From the NCBI RefSeq assembly GCF_017498085.1, contig NZ_JAGBKM010000005.1, forward strand, positions 62,001-126,000: 64,000 nt of DNA, in the 5' to 3' direction. How positions within the stretch are numbered: position 1 is the stretch's first letter; each line of letters starts with the position of its first letter. A program made the translations under genes and the position numbers. Source of the stretch: Psychrobacter coccoides (lineage in GTDB: Bacteria; Pseudomonadota; Gammaproteobacteria; Pseudomonadales; Moraxellaceae). Below the pieces are notes generated by a model, which saw only the letters and a program-made list of their open reading frames with translations, searched no databases and had not been told where the DNA came from. Shown in pieces: positions 36,539 through 45,387 of the stretch.

Positions 36539-36730
36539 TTATTTCACATCAAAGATATTAAATTTAGTCTCGATTAAATCATCATAATTCAACTCAATAT
36601 CTTCGTTCCTATATCTCTCTTGTGCTTGCATAATCGCTGAAGAATCGTCCTCAGCTTTTATTTCTATAATAGCGCTCATCGTTTCAACTATTTCTATTTC
36701 ATAGGTACTCAAAATTTTATCATTACTCAT
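36539..36730 (-). CDS. dpnD: DpnD/PcfM-like small protein, partner of the DpnI-like gene
   Basis: A 63-residue protein with YEIEIVETMSAIIEIKAEDD, then AIMQAQERYRNEDIELNYDDL, matching the short DpnD/PcfM pattern (xEVxIxETLxRxVExxA ... Y.N.EIxLDxxDF). In Streptococcus pneumoniae dpnD lies next to dpnC (DpnI); its function is unknown. Start taken at ATG 36730; a GTG four codons earlier also fits. It is 96 bases downstream of the DpnI-like gene on the same strand, and its stop codon lies 4 bases from the pabC stop codon, so it converges tightly on the host operon. Family assignment is from memory of the motif, hence moderate confidence. Confidence 0.72.
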   Translation of the reverse strand: MSNDKILSTYEIEIVETMSAIIEIKAEDDSSAIMQAQERYRNEDIELNYDDLIETKFNIFDVK

Positions 36731-36826
36731 GCTTACTCTCACTTTTTTACGAATGGTGCTGCTGATCCTAGCAAAAAGACTTTAAAGAAGTGATCGTCTT
36801 TTGTTAACTAAGCTTAGGTAAAGCAG

Positions 36827-37591
36827 TTACAGGACCTTTCGATATTGACCACGCCCCACAAACTCAATAATACCCTTATCTCGTAACACTTGTAGCTGTT
36901 GGCGAATTTTGTCCTTAACATGATTATTATCAGGGTGCTTAAGCTGTAGGTCGTCTGCAAAAGCATAAACTTGTTGCAGGCTAAATTTATCACCCAATCT
37001 GTCAATGCACTGCCAAACATCAAGTGTCCAGCCACGTGCCTGCTGTGATTGTTGGCGTAAAAATAGCGTTTTTTGATATTGTTGTTGGACGCTGTCTTTT
37101 GGAATAATTTGTTGGCTTTTGACCAAAAACACTTTGCCTGAATCAGGCACTCGGCGCAGGTCAATATTGCAGCCGACCCAACCTGCACGCCTTGCGGTTG
37201 CTGGTAGCGGCTTACGTTTGATAATCATGTCAGGTTTGAAAAAATGCTTAGGAATGATTAAGAAGTTGTTAACGCTTAGTTGTGCTGAATAAGTCAAAAA
37301 GAAAAAGCTTGGATTATCCTCACTATTAATACGTTTAAGCATAGTGTCGTAAGCGCCATCATTGATAATATTACTTAATTTGGCTTTTTTACTTTTTAGC
37401 TCGTATTGCTCGGCACAAGTTGCACAATAAAAGTCAGCGACAGGTTGATTGTTGCTAAATTCAGCTAACGGTTGAATACCACAGTTGGGACAGTAGCCAT
37501 TGTCTTTTACCCATGCTTCACTTAATACACGAATGATTTGTGACGGTGAGCGATAATTGGCAGCGAGTGCTTGATTAAAGTTTAAGTTCAT
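36827..37591 (-). CDS. dpnC: DpnI-like methyl-directed type IIM restriction endonuclease
   Basis: The 254-residue protein is collinear with DpnI, which cuts GATC only when the adenine is methylated. Zinc-finger Cys34, Cys37, Cys56 and Cys59 (CPNC, CATC) and catalytic PD-(D/E)xK residues Asp53 (PVADFYC), Glu64 and Lys66 (YELKSKKA) are all present at the DpnI positions. Long conserved stretches follow: INDGAYDTMLKRI, PTARRAGWVGCNIDL, LFLRQQSQQARGWTLD, and the C-terminal winged-helix reader with KDKIRQQLQVLRDKGIIEF and GRGQYRKVL. Expected role: destruction of Dam-methylated phage or plasmid DNA. No methyltransferase is adjacent, as expected for this class. The gene looks AT-richer than its neighbours. 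The ribosome site is weak. Confidence 0.95.
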   Translation of the reverse strand: MNLNFNQALAANYRSPSQIIRVLSEAWVKDNGYCPNCGIQPLAEFSNNQPVADFYCATCAEQYELKSKKAKLSNIINDGAYDTMLKRINSEDNPSFFFLTYSAQLSVNNFLIIPKHFFKPDMIIKRKPLPATARRAGWVGCNIDLRRVPDSGKVFLVKSQQIIPKDSVQQQYQKTLFLRQQSQQARGWTLDVWQCIDRLGDKFSLQQVYAFADDLQLKHPDNNHVKDKIRQQLQVLRDKGIIEFVGRGQYRKVL

Positions 37592-37673
37592 AAGAGTCTG
37601 TTATTTTGGTGATGGATGAGAGAGGGGTAAACGGATGGCTGGGATGTTGTAAAAATCATAGTTATCAATACTA

Positions 37674-37843
37674 GGGCGTGTCCTCAATTCAATCGAAGGA
37701 TACCTAAATGGGCTAAAAATGGCTAAATCTTGCCAAACAGCGTTAAATAGCTAGGTAATATCCCGATATTATCTGCGCTATTTTCCTTGTTTGGCGGCAA
37801 TTTATCTCATTTTTATCTCCATTTTTAAAATGAGGACACGCCC
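37674..37843. mobile_element. MITE-like element, copy 2 (170 bp)
   Basis: Same 13-bp terminal inverted repeats as copy 1 (gggcgtgtcctca at 37674-37686, tgaggacacgccc at 37831-37843) and the same TA on both flanks (37672-37673 and 37844-37845). It is inserted in the opposite orientation to 15015-15183. It is non-coding and lies in the 355-base gap between the DpnI-like gene and mltG. The rest of that gap holds the presumed promoters of both genes. Confidence 0.87.
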
Positions 37844-37946
37844 TAGCACGCCTTTTATAGACTAATTAGAGACGACTAAACAAATCCCATTGAAAAGCGT
37901 CCAGTTCAATGCTAAATTCTAGCAAACCTCTGCCCTGTGAGCTGTC

Positions 37947-39263
37947 ATGAGTATGCCAACCCCCGACACCCCTTCTGATGATCCTAATAATAAGCGGACT
38001 GATGATAATGCCAATGCCGCTAAGGGCTCGACTGATGGCCTAGACTCAGCGCCTGTAGCAGCTGATGAGCAAGCACCAGTAGCGACTGACGAGAGCGAAG
38101 CGGACAAAGCACCAGCGACTGACATCTCCTTGATCAGCAGCCAAACCAAGCCTCGTAAGTACAAAAAAGACAACCCATCGTTTTTTATGCAGCGTGGCTA
38201 TCAGATATTATTGGTACTGGGCTTGATAGCGGCGTTTTTGTTGGTCATGGTCTATCAAACGTTATTTGGACGCATCGAGCAGCCAGAGCAGAAGGTGACC
38301 ATCGAACAGGGGGATACCTATTATGGCTTGCTGCCACAGTGGCAGCAGAAAATCCCGCTGTTTTCGAGTACCGTGGCCAAGGTCTATATCAAGTCGCAAA
38401 TCGATGCGCCCTTGCATGCCGGTATTTATCAGCTGCCTGCCAACCCAACCATCGCAGAAGTGCTGCATATCCTAGGGCAGGGTGCAAAAGTTGCCATGGT
38501 CAAAGTACAAATCATCGAGGGGAGAACTGCAAGTGAGCTTTATCAAAACCTACGTGACAACCCCGGCATCAAAAAAGAAGTCCTGGTCACAGATGGCGGC
38601 GATGCCAGTAATGCCAGTATCGCACAGGCGCTAGACTTGGTGGATATCTTGCCAGATTCGGTGACCTCTCATAGCGATCCTATCGTACAGTATAATCTAG
38701 AAGGCTGGTTCGCGCCTGATACTTATTATTATGGCGAAGGGGCCAGTGACAAACAGGTCTTGACCGATCTGTATAAACGTCAGCAGCAAACGCTAACTGA
38801 GGCATGGGAAAACCGAGCGCCAGATCTGCCGTACAAAACCCCGTATGAAGCGCTGATCATGGCGTCCATCATCGAAAAAGAAACCAGTATCGCCGAAGAG
38901 CGCCCCTTGGTATCCGCAGTATTTAATAATCGCTTTGCTCAAGGCATGCGCATGCAGACTGACCCGACCATCATCTATGGGATGGGCGAGCGCTATGACG
39001 GTAATATTCGCCGTGCCGATATCGACGAAAAAACGTCTTATAACACTTATCAAATCGATGGCCTACCGCCGACACCGATTGCACTACCGTCAGCAGCTTC
39101 TATCGAAGCCACACTGCATCCCGCTGACAGTGAGGCATTATACTTCGTAGCGACCGGTCATGGCGGGCACAAATTCACCAATAACTTAGCGGATCACAAT
39201 CGAGCGGTACAAGAGTACCTCAAGGTGATGCGTGAAAAAAAATCACAAACCCCGCCAGAGTAA
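37947..39263 (+). CDS. mltG: Endolytic murein transglycosylase MltG
   Basis: Inner-membrane enzyme that cuts nascent glycan strands and ends their elongation. The cytoplasmic N-terminus (about 1-70) is acidic and disordered. A single membrane helix follows at about 88-108 (ILLVLGLIAAFLLVMVYQTL), then the periplasmic YceG domain with the catalytic-Glu motif LIMASIIEKETSIAEE, FNNRFAQGMRMQTDPTIIYG and a C-terminal YFVATGHGGHKFTNN. It has 438 residues, longer than the usual 340 owing to the N-terminal extension. tmk starts 16 bases after it, the standard order. Confidence 0.95.
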   Translation: MSMPTPDTPSDDPNNKRTDDNANAAKGSTDGLDSAPVAADEQAPVATDESEADKAPATDISLISSQTKPRKYKKDNPSFFMQRGYQILLVLGLIAAFLLVMVYQTLFGRIEQPEQKVTIEQGDTYYGLLPQWQQKIPLFSSTVAKVYIKSQIDAPLHAGIYQLPANPTIAEVLHILGQGAKVAMVKVQIIEGRTASELYQNLRDNPGIKKEVLVTDGGDASNASIAQALDLVDILPDSVTSHSDPIVQYNLEGWFAPDTYYYGEGASDKQVLTDLYKRQQQTLTEAWENRAPDLPYKTPYEALIMASIIEKETSIAEERPLVSAVFNNRFAQGMRMQTDPTIIYGMGERYDGNIRRADIDEKTSYNTYQIDGLPPTPIALPSAASIEATLHPADSEALYFVATGHGGHKFTNNLADHNRAVQEYLKVMREKKSQTPPE

Positions 39264-39279
39264 CAGGTTAGGTAATCAT

Positions 39280-39936
39280 ATGAGTAACCCCCCAAGCATT
39301 GGGCGTTTTATTAGTTTTGAAGGCACTGAGGGCGTAGGCAAGACTACTGCTATCGAGCAGTTGTGTGTACGCCTACAAGCCGCTGGCATCGATTGCCTAC
39401 GTACTCGTGAGCCAGGCGGCAGCCCTTTTGCAGAGCGCCTACGCAAGATACTGTTAGATCCAGCTACCGACATCAATGACGACACTGAGCTATTGTTGAT
39501 GTTTGCCGCTCGCTGCGATCATATGCAACAAGTTATCTTGCCAGCATTGCAGCGTGGGTCTTGGGTGATATGTGACCGCTTTACGGACTCGACCATCGCT
39601 TATCAAGGCTTTGCTCGAGCACATGGTGATAGCGTGGCATTGACAAAGATAGAGTCACTCATTGAGCAGTTTATCCCGCAGCTGCCAGAGCTGACATTAT
39701 GGCTTGACTTGCCAGTCCTAGAAGGAATGGCGCGTGCTGGTAAGCGTAGCGCTGCCGATCGCTTTGAGCAGCAGGCGACGGACTTTTTTAATCGGGTTTA
39801 TGCAGGGTTTAGCGCACTGGCCGCTGAGCATCCTGAGCGCATTCAGCGTATTGATGCCTCAGGCACTGCCGATGAGGTCAGTGCCCGAATATGGCAGGTC
39901 GTGACCACGCAGTTTGAGATGACCAACAGCCAATAA
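39280..39936 (+). CDS. tmk: Thymidylate kinase
   Basis: Phosphorylates dTMP to dTDP. P-loop FEGTEGVGKTTAIEQL, TREPGGSPFAERLRKILL, DRFTDSTIAYQGFAR and the lid-like segment RAGKRSAADRFEQQ. The start at 39280 (MSNPPSIGRFISFEG) has an AGG-type ribosome site and follows mltG by 16 bases; the frame also extends back into mltG to 39232. 218 residues. holB, often next, is not here; a convergent DUF2058 gene follows. Confidence 0.95.
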   Translation: MSNPPSIGRFISFEGTEGVGKTTAIEQLCVRLQAAGIDCLRTREPGGSPFAERLRKILLDPATDINDDTELLLMFAARCDHMQQVILPALQRGSWVICDRFTDSTIAYQGFARAHGDSVALTKIESLIEQFIPQLPELTLWLDLPVLEGMARAGKRSAADRFEQQATDFFNRVYAGFSALAAEHPERIQRIDASGTADEVSARIWQVVTTQFEMTNSQ

Positions 39937-39949
39937 CCAGCGTCATCAG

Positions 39950-40483
39950 TTACCACATCAAGTCATCTGGAATCACATAAGCGGCGTAAGGGTCATCCTC
40001 TGCCAGCTCACTGTCTGAGGTGTCATTGGCCACTACTACAAAGCCTTCTTGCTTTTCGTTAATACGATCAGCCAAGGGGCGAGGCAGGAGTGCATAGCTG
40101 TCTTCTAGTCGAGCAATCACCACATGACCGGCCACGACCTGATCATATAGTTTTTGAGTGATATGAATCTTTTTGATTTTAGTATCATCAACGAACTGAT
40201 AAGTGACCTCACCTTGAGTATCCGTAATTTGATGCTGCTTAATCATTTGAATGATATTGGCGGTAAGCGTTTTTTCTTCTAAAGCACGTTGCTTTTCTTG
40301 ATTGAGCAGCTGGTCTTTTTCTCTTTGCTTGGCTTGTGCGGCTGCTAGGGCTTTTTTGGCTTCTATGCTTTTTGTATCGCCAGTACGCTTAGCATGCTGT
40401 GACTGCTTGTTAAGTTTTTTGGCTTTTTTGCTATCGACCAATCCTGCTTTTAGCAGCTGCGCTTGTAGGGCATTTTTTGCCAT
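39950..40483 (-). CDS. DUF2058 (YaiL-like) nucleoprotein/polynucleotide-associated protein
   Basis: A 177-residue protein: N-terminal MAKNALQAQLLKAGLVDSKK, a Lys/Ala/Gln-rich helical stretch (about 20-75, probable coiled coil), then VTYQFVDDTKIKKIHIT and VIARLEDSYALLPRPLADRI, typical of DUF2058/YaiL. The family is annotated as nucleic-acid-associated in E. coli, with no defined role. The start at 40483 was chosen over 40525 because the family begins MAKNALQ. Confidence 0.88.
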   Translation of the reverse strand: MAKNALQAQLLKAGLVDSKKAKKLNKQSQHAKRTGDTKSIEAKKALAAAQAKQREKDQLLNQEKQRALEEKTLTANIIQMIKQHQITDTQGEVTYQFVDDTKIKKIHITQKLYDQVVAGHVVIARLEDSYALLPRPLADRINEKQEGFVVVANDTSDSELAEDDPYAAYVIPDDLMW

Positions 40484-40542
40484 AATTCCATCACCTAAAT
40501 AACGATATTTGACTATAGTTAACACACTTTAAACTAGGTACA

Positions 40543-40618
40543 GTGCTGCTGGTATTAACTTCTCGCAGCCTCTGTTGGCGTAGGCACAGCACGCAAGGGA
40601 AATTAATACCAACAGCAC
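40543..40618. repeat. Inverted repeat gtgctgctggtattaa / ttaataccaacagcac
   Basis: 16-base arms (40543-40558 and 40603-40618) matching at 15 positions, about 44 bases apart. The core gtgctgctggtat recurs at 45258-45270 upstream of another gene, which points to a dispersed palindromic repeat of this genome. The gap 40484-40809 otherwise holds only a terminator. Confidence 0.55.
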
Positions 40619-40746
40619 GTGGCATAGAGTGTGCCAGTTTTATGATTTAGAATTGACTAATCAAATCTAAATCATAAAACCTAAAAAATACATGGTAGCA
40701 AATTTTGCTAGAGCGTGTTATCAAATCAGCCAAACGTCCTAACGAT

Positions 40747-40781
40747 AAAAAACCCCAGCTCAAATTTGAACTGGGGTTTTT
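40747..40781 (-). terminator. Terminator of the antiporter gene
   Basis: Stem accccag / ctggggt with extra pairing in the caaatttg interior; flanked by A and T runs. It lies just beyond the antiporter stop codon. Confidence 0.85.
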
Positions 40782-40809
40782 GCTATTAAATTAGAATAAA
40801 AAGCGGCTA

Positions 40810-43050
40810 CTACTTATCTGCCTTATCTGCTGACTTTGTCTCAGTGGTATCGGTATCCGCCGTAGCTTTGCTGTTATCGATACTTTTATCTGAGTCTGGT
40901 AGACGACTGGGGTCCAATGTGCCTTTTTTGGTTTTTGGCGCACTGCCACTGCCTTGAGCATTGGCTTTGATCTGAGCGACAGAGGACGACGCTTTCTCAG
41001 GCTTTTTTGTAGCAGGTTTGCTGTTAGGAGCAGTGGCTTTAGGAGCGTCATTTGACTTGGTTTGCTCTGGCACCTGCTCTGCAGTACGGCTCTCTGCTTT
41101 GGTTTCTGCGCCTTCTGCTTTTTGTGTATCACTTTGCGACAGCTCATTAGGTATCGTCTCGCTCAGCTCTTTTTGCTTGCGTTTTTCTGGCGCTTTGGAT
41201 TTGGCCTCAAAGTCAGCATCTGCAATCGCTCGTGCTTGTTCTTGCTTGGCGGTGACATCTACTGTCTTTGGTTGTACCTCATCTTCTACGACTAGCGCTA
41301 CCAATTTACGATCACGGGGCACAGAGCCATCAAACTTGTCGGTAAAGACTTTGAGATGGCCTTCTTTATCTAGAGTGTACAGTGGCACGAACTGCTTGTT
41401 GTCTGCCTTATATTGCTCAAAGCTATAGCTGTCGGTGATATTGGTAACCTTAATCTTGGCCTTTTTAGAGAGCATGCTGGCAAGCTTGGTATACGTGACG
41501 TCTTTACCAAACAGCCACTGCGATTGAAAGTGCGCTTGCTTAGTGTCACGCTCACTTTTGCTCTTCTCGTCACTGAACTTGAGGCGAAATATCTTTTGTT
41601 CACCGAACTCATGACGGTAATGAATCTCGGATAAAGTATTCAGCTCTTTATCGATACTCATGGCAAACAGATGACCGATACCAATAAGGTCTAGATGGTG
41701 ATCGGCATGATCAGAGACAGGGTTACCAAAGTAGGTACGTAGTCCGCTCATACGTGCCTTTGCGATATTGGTGTAGTTGTTGTGGGCGACGACCACATCG
41801 AAGCCATGATCTTTTAAGGAGCTCGCCACCATAAGGGCGACAGGGTTTGAGCCGACCACTAAGATACCATTGGTCTCAGGCTCACGCACGCCAAGTAAGT
41901 TGGCCACCATTTTTGCGCCCAAGCCCTGAATCATCACTGTACCAATGATTACCATAAACACCAAAGGCACCAGTAGCTCAACGCCTTGGATGTCATACTC
42001 TTGCAAGCGAATGGCAAACAGAGAGGAGATGGCGGCGGCAACGATACCACGTGGCCCGATCCAACTGATCATGAGCTTTTCATTGGTCTTTAAGTTCGAA
42101 CCAATAGCCGACACCCACACGGACAGTGGACGCGCGACAAACATGACGATAGCGAGTAATACCAGACCTGCAATGCCGACGCTCATTAAGTCAACCAACT
42201 CTACGCGAGCTGCAAGCATGATAAACAATACTGAGATCAGTAAAATAGTGAGCGACTCATTGAACTCTAAGATGGTATCACGAGGGAATTTGGGCCAGTT
42301 GGCTAAGGCAACGCCCATTACCGTCACGGTCAGTAGGCCTGACTCATGCTCCAAGTGGTTTGATATCGAAAACAGCAATAAAACAAAGGCTAAGGTAAAG
42401 ACATTACGCAAAAACTCAGGAATCATATTGCGGCGAATTAAGAATGCCAACGCCCAAGCACCCGCCATACCGATAGCCGTTGCCAAGACCACAATTTTGG
42501 AGAACAGAAGTAAGCTACTGGCTTCACCACCAGAGATAATGTACTCATAGATCAATACCACCGCAATCGCACCGATGGGATCAATGATGATGCCTTCCCA
42601 CTTCAAAATGTTAGAAATGGTCTTGTTAGGACGCACACTGCGCAGTAGCGGCATAATCACCGTTGGCCCTGTCACACAAACCAAAGCACCAAACAATAGC
42701 GCAATCAAGGGGTCGACATCAAACAGTAAATAAGTCGACAGTGCCACAACGGCAATGGTGATTACGACACCGACAGACACCAGCATCTGAACGACAGTAC
42801 CGTGCTGTTTGATTTCATCAAACTCTAGCGTCAGTGACCCTTCAAATAAGATAATAGCGACGCCCAAGGAGATAAAAGGGAACATCAGCTCGCCTAAAAC
42901 CAAGTCAGGGTCAAAATATCCTAAGATCGGTCCAACAATGATACCGATGAGTAATAAAAATAAAATGGACGGCTGCTTTAAATACCAAGCCAACCATTGG
43001 GCGGCAATGCCAAGCCCAACCACGCCGGATAGCAAGAGGGCGGTATCCAT
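40810..43050 (-). CDS. CPA1-family sodium/proton antiporter with RCK domain and disordered tail
   Basis: A 746-residue inner-membrane protein. About 12-13 transmembrane helices occupy residues 1-385, with FEGSLTLEFDEI, VTGPTVIMPLL and EGIIIDPIGAIAVV (the acidic ion-binding helix) and the SWIGPRGIVAAAISSLFA segment. A TrkA/RCK-type nucleotide-binding domain begins near residue 394 (ILVVGSNPVALMVASSL). The last ~140 residues are Lys/Glu/Ala/Thr-rich and disordered. The layout resembles NhaP2/YjbQ-like CPA1 exchangers. Cation choice (Na+ or K+) is unknown. AAAGGA precedes the ATG. Confidence 0.88.
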   Translation of the reverse strand: MDTALLLSGVVGLGIAAQWLAWYLKQPSILFLLLIGIIVGPILGYFDPDLVLGELMFPFISLGVAIILFEGSLTLEFDEIKQHGTVVQMLVSVGVVITIAVVALSTYLLFDVDPLIALLFGALVCVTGPTVIMPLLRSVRPNKTISNILKWEGIIIDPIGAIAVVLIYEYIISGGEASSLLLFSKIVVLATAIGMAGAWALAFLIRRNMIPEFLRNVFTLAFVLLLFSISNHLEHESGLLTVTVMGVALANWPKFPRDTILEFNESLTILLISVLFIMLAARVELVDLMSVGIAGLVLLAIVMFVARPLSVWVSAIGSNLKTNEKLMISWIGPRGIVAAAISSLFAIRLQEYDIQGVELLVPLVFMVIIGTVMIQGLGAKMVANLLGVREPETNGILVVGSNPVALMVASSLKDHGFDVVVAHNNYTNIAKARMSGLRTYFGNPVSDHADHHLDLIGIGHLFAMSIDKELNTLSEIHYRHEFGEQKIFRLKFSDEKSKSERDTKQAHFQSQWLFGKDVTYTKLASMLSKKAKIKVTNITDSYSFEQYKADNKQFVPLYTLDKEGHLKVFTDKFDGSVPRDRKLVALVVEDEVQPKTVDVTAKQEQARAIADADFEAKSKAPEKRKQKELSETIPNELSQSDTQKAEGAETKAESRTAEQVPEQTKSNDAPKATAPNSKPATKKPEKASSSVAQIKANAQGSGSAPKTKKGTLDPSRLPDSDKSIDNSKATADTDTTETKSADKADK

Positions 43051-43647
43051 AAATCAATCCTTTTATAAGCTTGTCATACTTTACGTACAGTAGAATCTAA
43101 GGGAAGTTTACGATGCCAGTCAGTGCACAAAAATAAACGCTAAATAGTGCTATAGTAAATGGTCATTACCAACCGTTATCACAGCCTCTTATCAGTCACT
43201 GCAGAGGATATTCGAGCCATATGATCATGGGCAAAAACCACAGTAGGCAAACCTCTTTTTAGTGAACTTTTGTCTACTATAGATAGTATTTGGTTTGTTA
43301 TCATAGCATGATTTTATTTTTCTTGTATGTAACGAGGCAGGTCAAGATGTGAACCAAAAGGGTATAGGTCAGCTGGTTTACGTTAGCGTTTATCGAGATA
43401 TAATGACAGGGTTATCGGCCCTAATCATGACAGGCGTCATCCTACATACTACAATAGCAGTAAACTAAACACTGAATTTGTTATACAGTAGGGTCATGAT
43501 AAATAGGCTAAGATTAAAGAAGTATCGCTAAAAACAACATGACTAAAAACAGCAGCTGATCAGCAGTGATGATGACGGTACCTATTTAAACAATTAAAAA
43601 ATCAGCCCTAATATCGTTGAACAAATAAAGACAATTAAGAGGATATT
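43051..43647. other. Long divergent spacer upstream of the HtrA gene
   Basis: About 600 bases with no credible gene. A palindrome, gctgatcagc, lies at 43555-43564, and AT-rich stretches near 43290-43330 could be promoters. No clear sigma-E-type promoter was found. Confidence 0.4.
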
Positions 43648-45096
43648 ATGCAGAGTCAACCAATCGCTTATCATTTACAACGTATACTACAGCGTGGCTT
43701 GCTGGCGATAGCTGTAAGCACAACGATGATGGCGGGCATGAGTGTAGCGACCACTCAAACTGCCCATGCGGCTGTCGCTACTACAGACTTTTCTAACTTG
43801 GTACAGCAGGTGACGCCAGGAGTGGCACGAGTCAACGTAACCAAGACCGTAAGCGAGGCGGAGTTGGCGCAAGCCCAAACAGCAGAGCTACTGCGCCAGT
43901 TTTTTGGTGATCGTTTGCGTATCCCTAATCGAGCAGCGACCCCAGCGATTGAACACGCCTATGGCACGGCGTTTTTTATTACTCCAAATGGCTATATGCT
44001 GACCAATCACCATGTGGTTGAAGGGGCGGATAAAATCACGGTGACCTTAAATGACCGTACAGAGTTGGACGCAACTTTGGTCGGTAGCGATGAGCGCTCG
44101 GATGTGGCGGTGCTAAAAGTTGCAGGTAATCAGCTGCCAGCATTGCCTATTGGCGACTCCAATAGTATCAAAGTCGGAGAGCCAGTATTGGCTATCGGTT
44201 CACCATTTGGGTTTGACTACTCAGCATCTGCCGGCATCGTCAGTGCCAAGTCACGGAGCTTCTCCCGTGAGACCAGTGTGCCTTTTATTCAAACCGATGT
44301 GGCGCTCAACCCAGGCAACTCGGGTGGGCCATTATTTAATCAGCGTGGTGAAGTCATCGGTATCAACTCACGTATCTTTAGTGGTACTGGCGGTTATATG
44401 GGATTGTCGTTCTCTATTCCTATCGATGCCGCCATGGATATCTACGAGCAGTTAAAGACCAATGGCAAAGTGATGCGTGCGTATTTGGGCGTCTACCCAC
44501 AAGACATAGATCGTAATTTGGCAGAGGTCTATAAGCTGGCGAGACCACAAGGGGCGCTATTGACCCGTGTCTCACCCGATTCACCGGCTCATAAAGCCGG
44601 TCTAAAGTCGGGTGATATCATCCTACAATACAATAATAGCAATATTATGCGTGCTTCTGATCTGTTAAACCTCATCAACCGAGCCAAACCTAATGAGAAG
44701 TTTCGTGCGCAAATACAGCGAGATGGCAAGCGCTTTACGGTCTCAGGTACGCTCAGTCAGGCACCAAGCGACGTTCAAGCTCAAGGTCAAAACCAACAAG
44801 ACAATGAGGTGCGTCTAGGGTTACGCTTACGCAATCTCACCCCTGATGAGCAAGTCGAGCTTGCGACAGATGGCAAGACTGGCGTGTTGGTGACGGCAGT
44901 TGAGCCAACGGGGCTTGCTGCTCGCTCTGGCATACTCGCAGGCGACGTCATCACCAACTTACACCAAAAGCCGATAAGAGAAGCGGCGGATGTTGCTGAT
45001 GCAATCTCATCACTGCCCAAAAAAGGCGTGGTGACTATCGAGATCATGCGTCAAGGTATCCCCGCTATTATCGGGCTACGCATTGATAAATCATAG
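43648..45096 (+). CDS. Periplasmic serine protease, DegP/HtrA (MucD) family
   Basis: Quality-control protease for misfolded envelope proteins. Signal peptide with cleavage near AHA (residues 38-41). Trypsin-like domain with the triad His122 (TNHHVVEG), Asp152 (ERSDVAVLK) and Ser225 (NPGNSGGP). Two PDZ domains: YLGVYPQ through SPAHKAGLKSGDIIL, and LGLRLRNL through GLAARSGILAGDVI. 482 residues. The usual SGSGF before the His is AYGTAFFI here, a small change in the first strand. Promoter control is not evident. Confidence 0.93.
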   Translation: MQSQPIAYHLQRILQRGLLAIAVSTTMMAGMSVATTQTAHAAVATTDFSNLVQQVTPGVARVNVTKTVSEAELAQAQTAELLRQFFGDRLRIPNRAATPAIEHAYGTAFFITPNGYMLTNHHVVEGADKITVTLNDRTELDATLVGSDERSDVAVLKVAGNQLPALPIGDSNSIKVGEPVLAIGSPFGFDYSASAGIVSAKSRSFSRETSVPFIQTDVALNPGNSGGPLFNQRGEVIGINSRIFSGTGGYMGLSFSIPIDAAMDIYEQLKTNGKVMRAYLGVYPQDIDRNLAEVYKLARPQGALLTRVSPDSPAHKAGLKSGDIILQYNNSNIMRASDLLNLINRAKPNEKFRAQIQRDGKRFTVSGTLSQAPSDVQAQGQNQQDNEVRLGLRLRNLTPDEQVELATDGKTGVLVTAVEPTGLAARSGILAGDVITNLHQKPIREAADVADAISSLPKKGVVTIEIMRQGIPAIIGLRIDKS

Positions 45097-45257
45097 CGTG
45101 CGGATGCGTATTTGATAATAAGCACCAGATTGGGTTTTGACTTGTGGGTACTGAGCTTTATAATGACTGGTTTTTTCAGCCTATCGTTCTAAGTCTGCTC
45201 GATACCCACATGTGCGTATTAATGGTATATCGTTGACTCAACTTAAAACCGATACCG

Positions 45258-45270
45258 TGCTGCTGGTATA
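45258..45270. repeat. Copy of the dispersed core gtgctgctggtat
   Basis: Identical 13-base core to the left arm of the inverted repeat at 40543-40618. It lies between the HtrA and phosphoesterase-like genes. Confidence 0.45.
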
Positions 45271-45387
45271 AACGCCCTTGCTCGCTGGGCGACGTCGTCA
45301 CTGTTTGATACTGCACAAACTGCATCTCAGCAGCCCCAATACTTCATGGTCGACAGACCCTATATCCGACACAACAGCCAGGTGTTC

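Noticed and set aside
36814-37188. Open frame overlapping the DpnI-like gene on the same strand
   Set aside because: It is an alternate frame of a gene with full-length similarity to DpnI.
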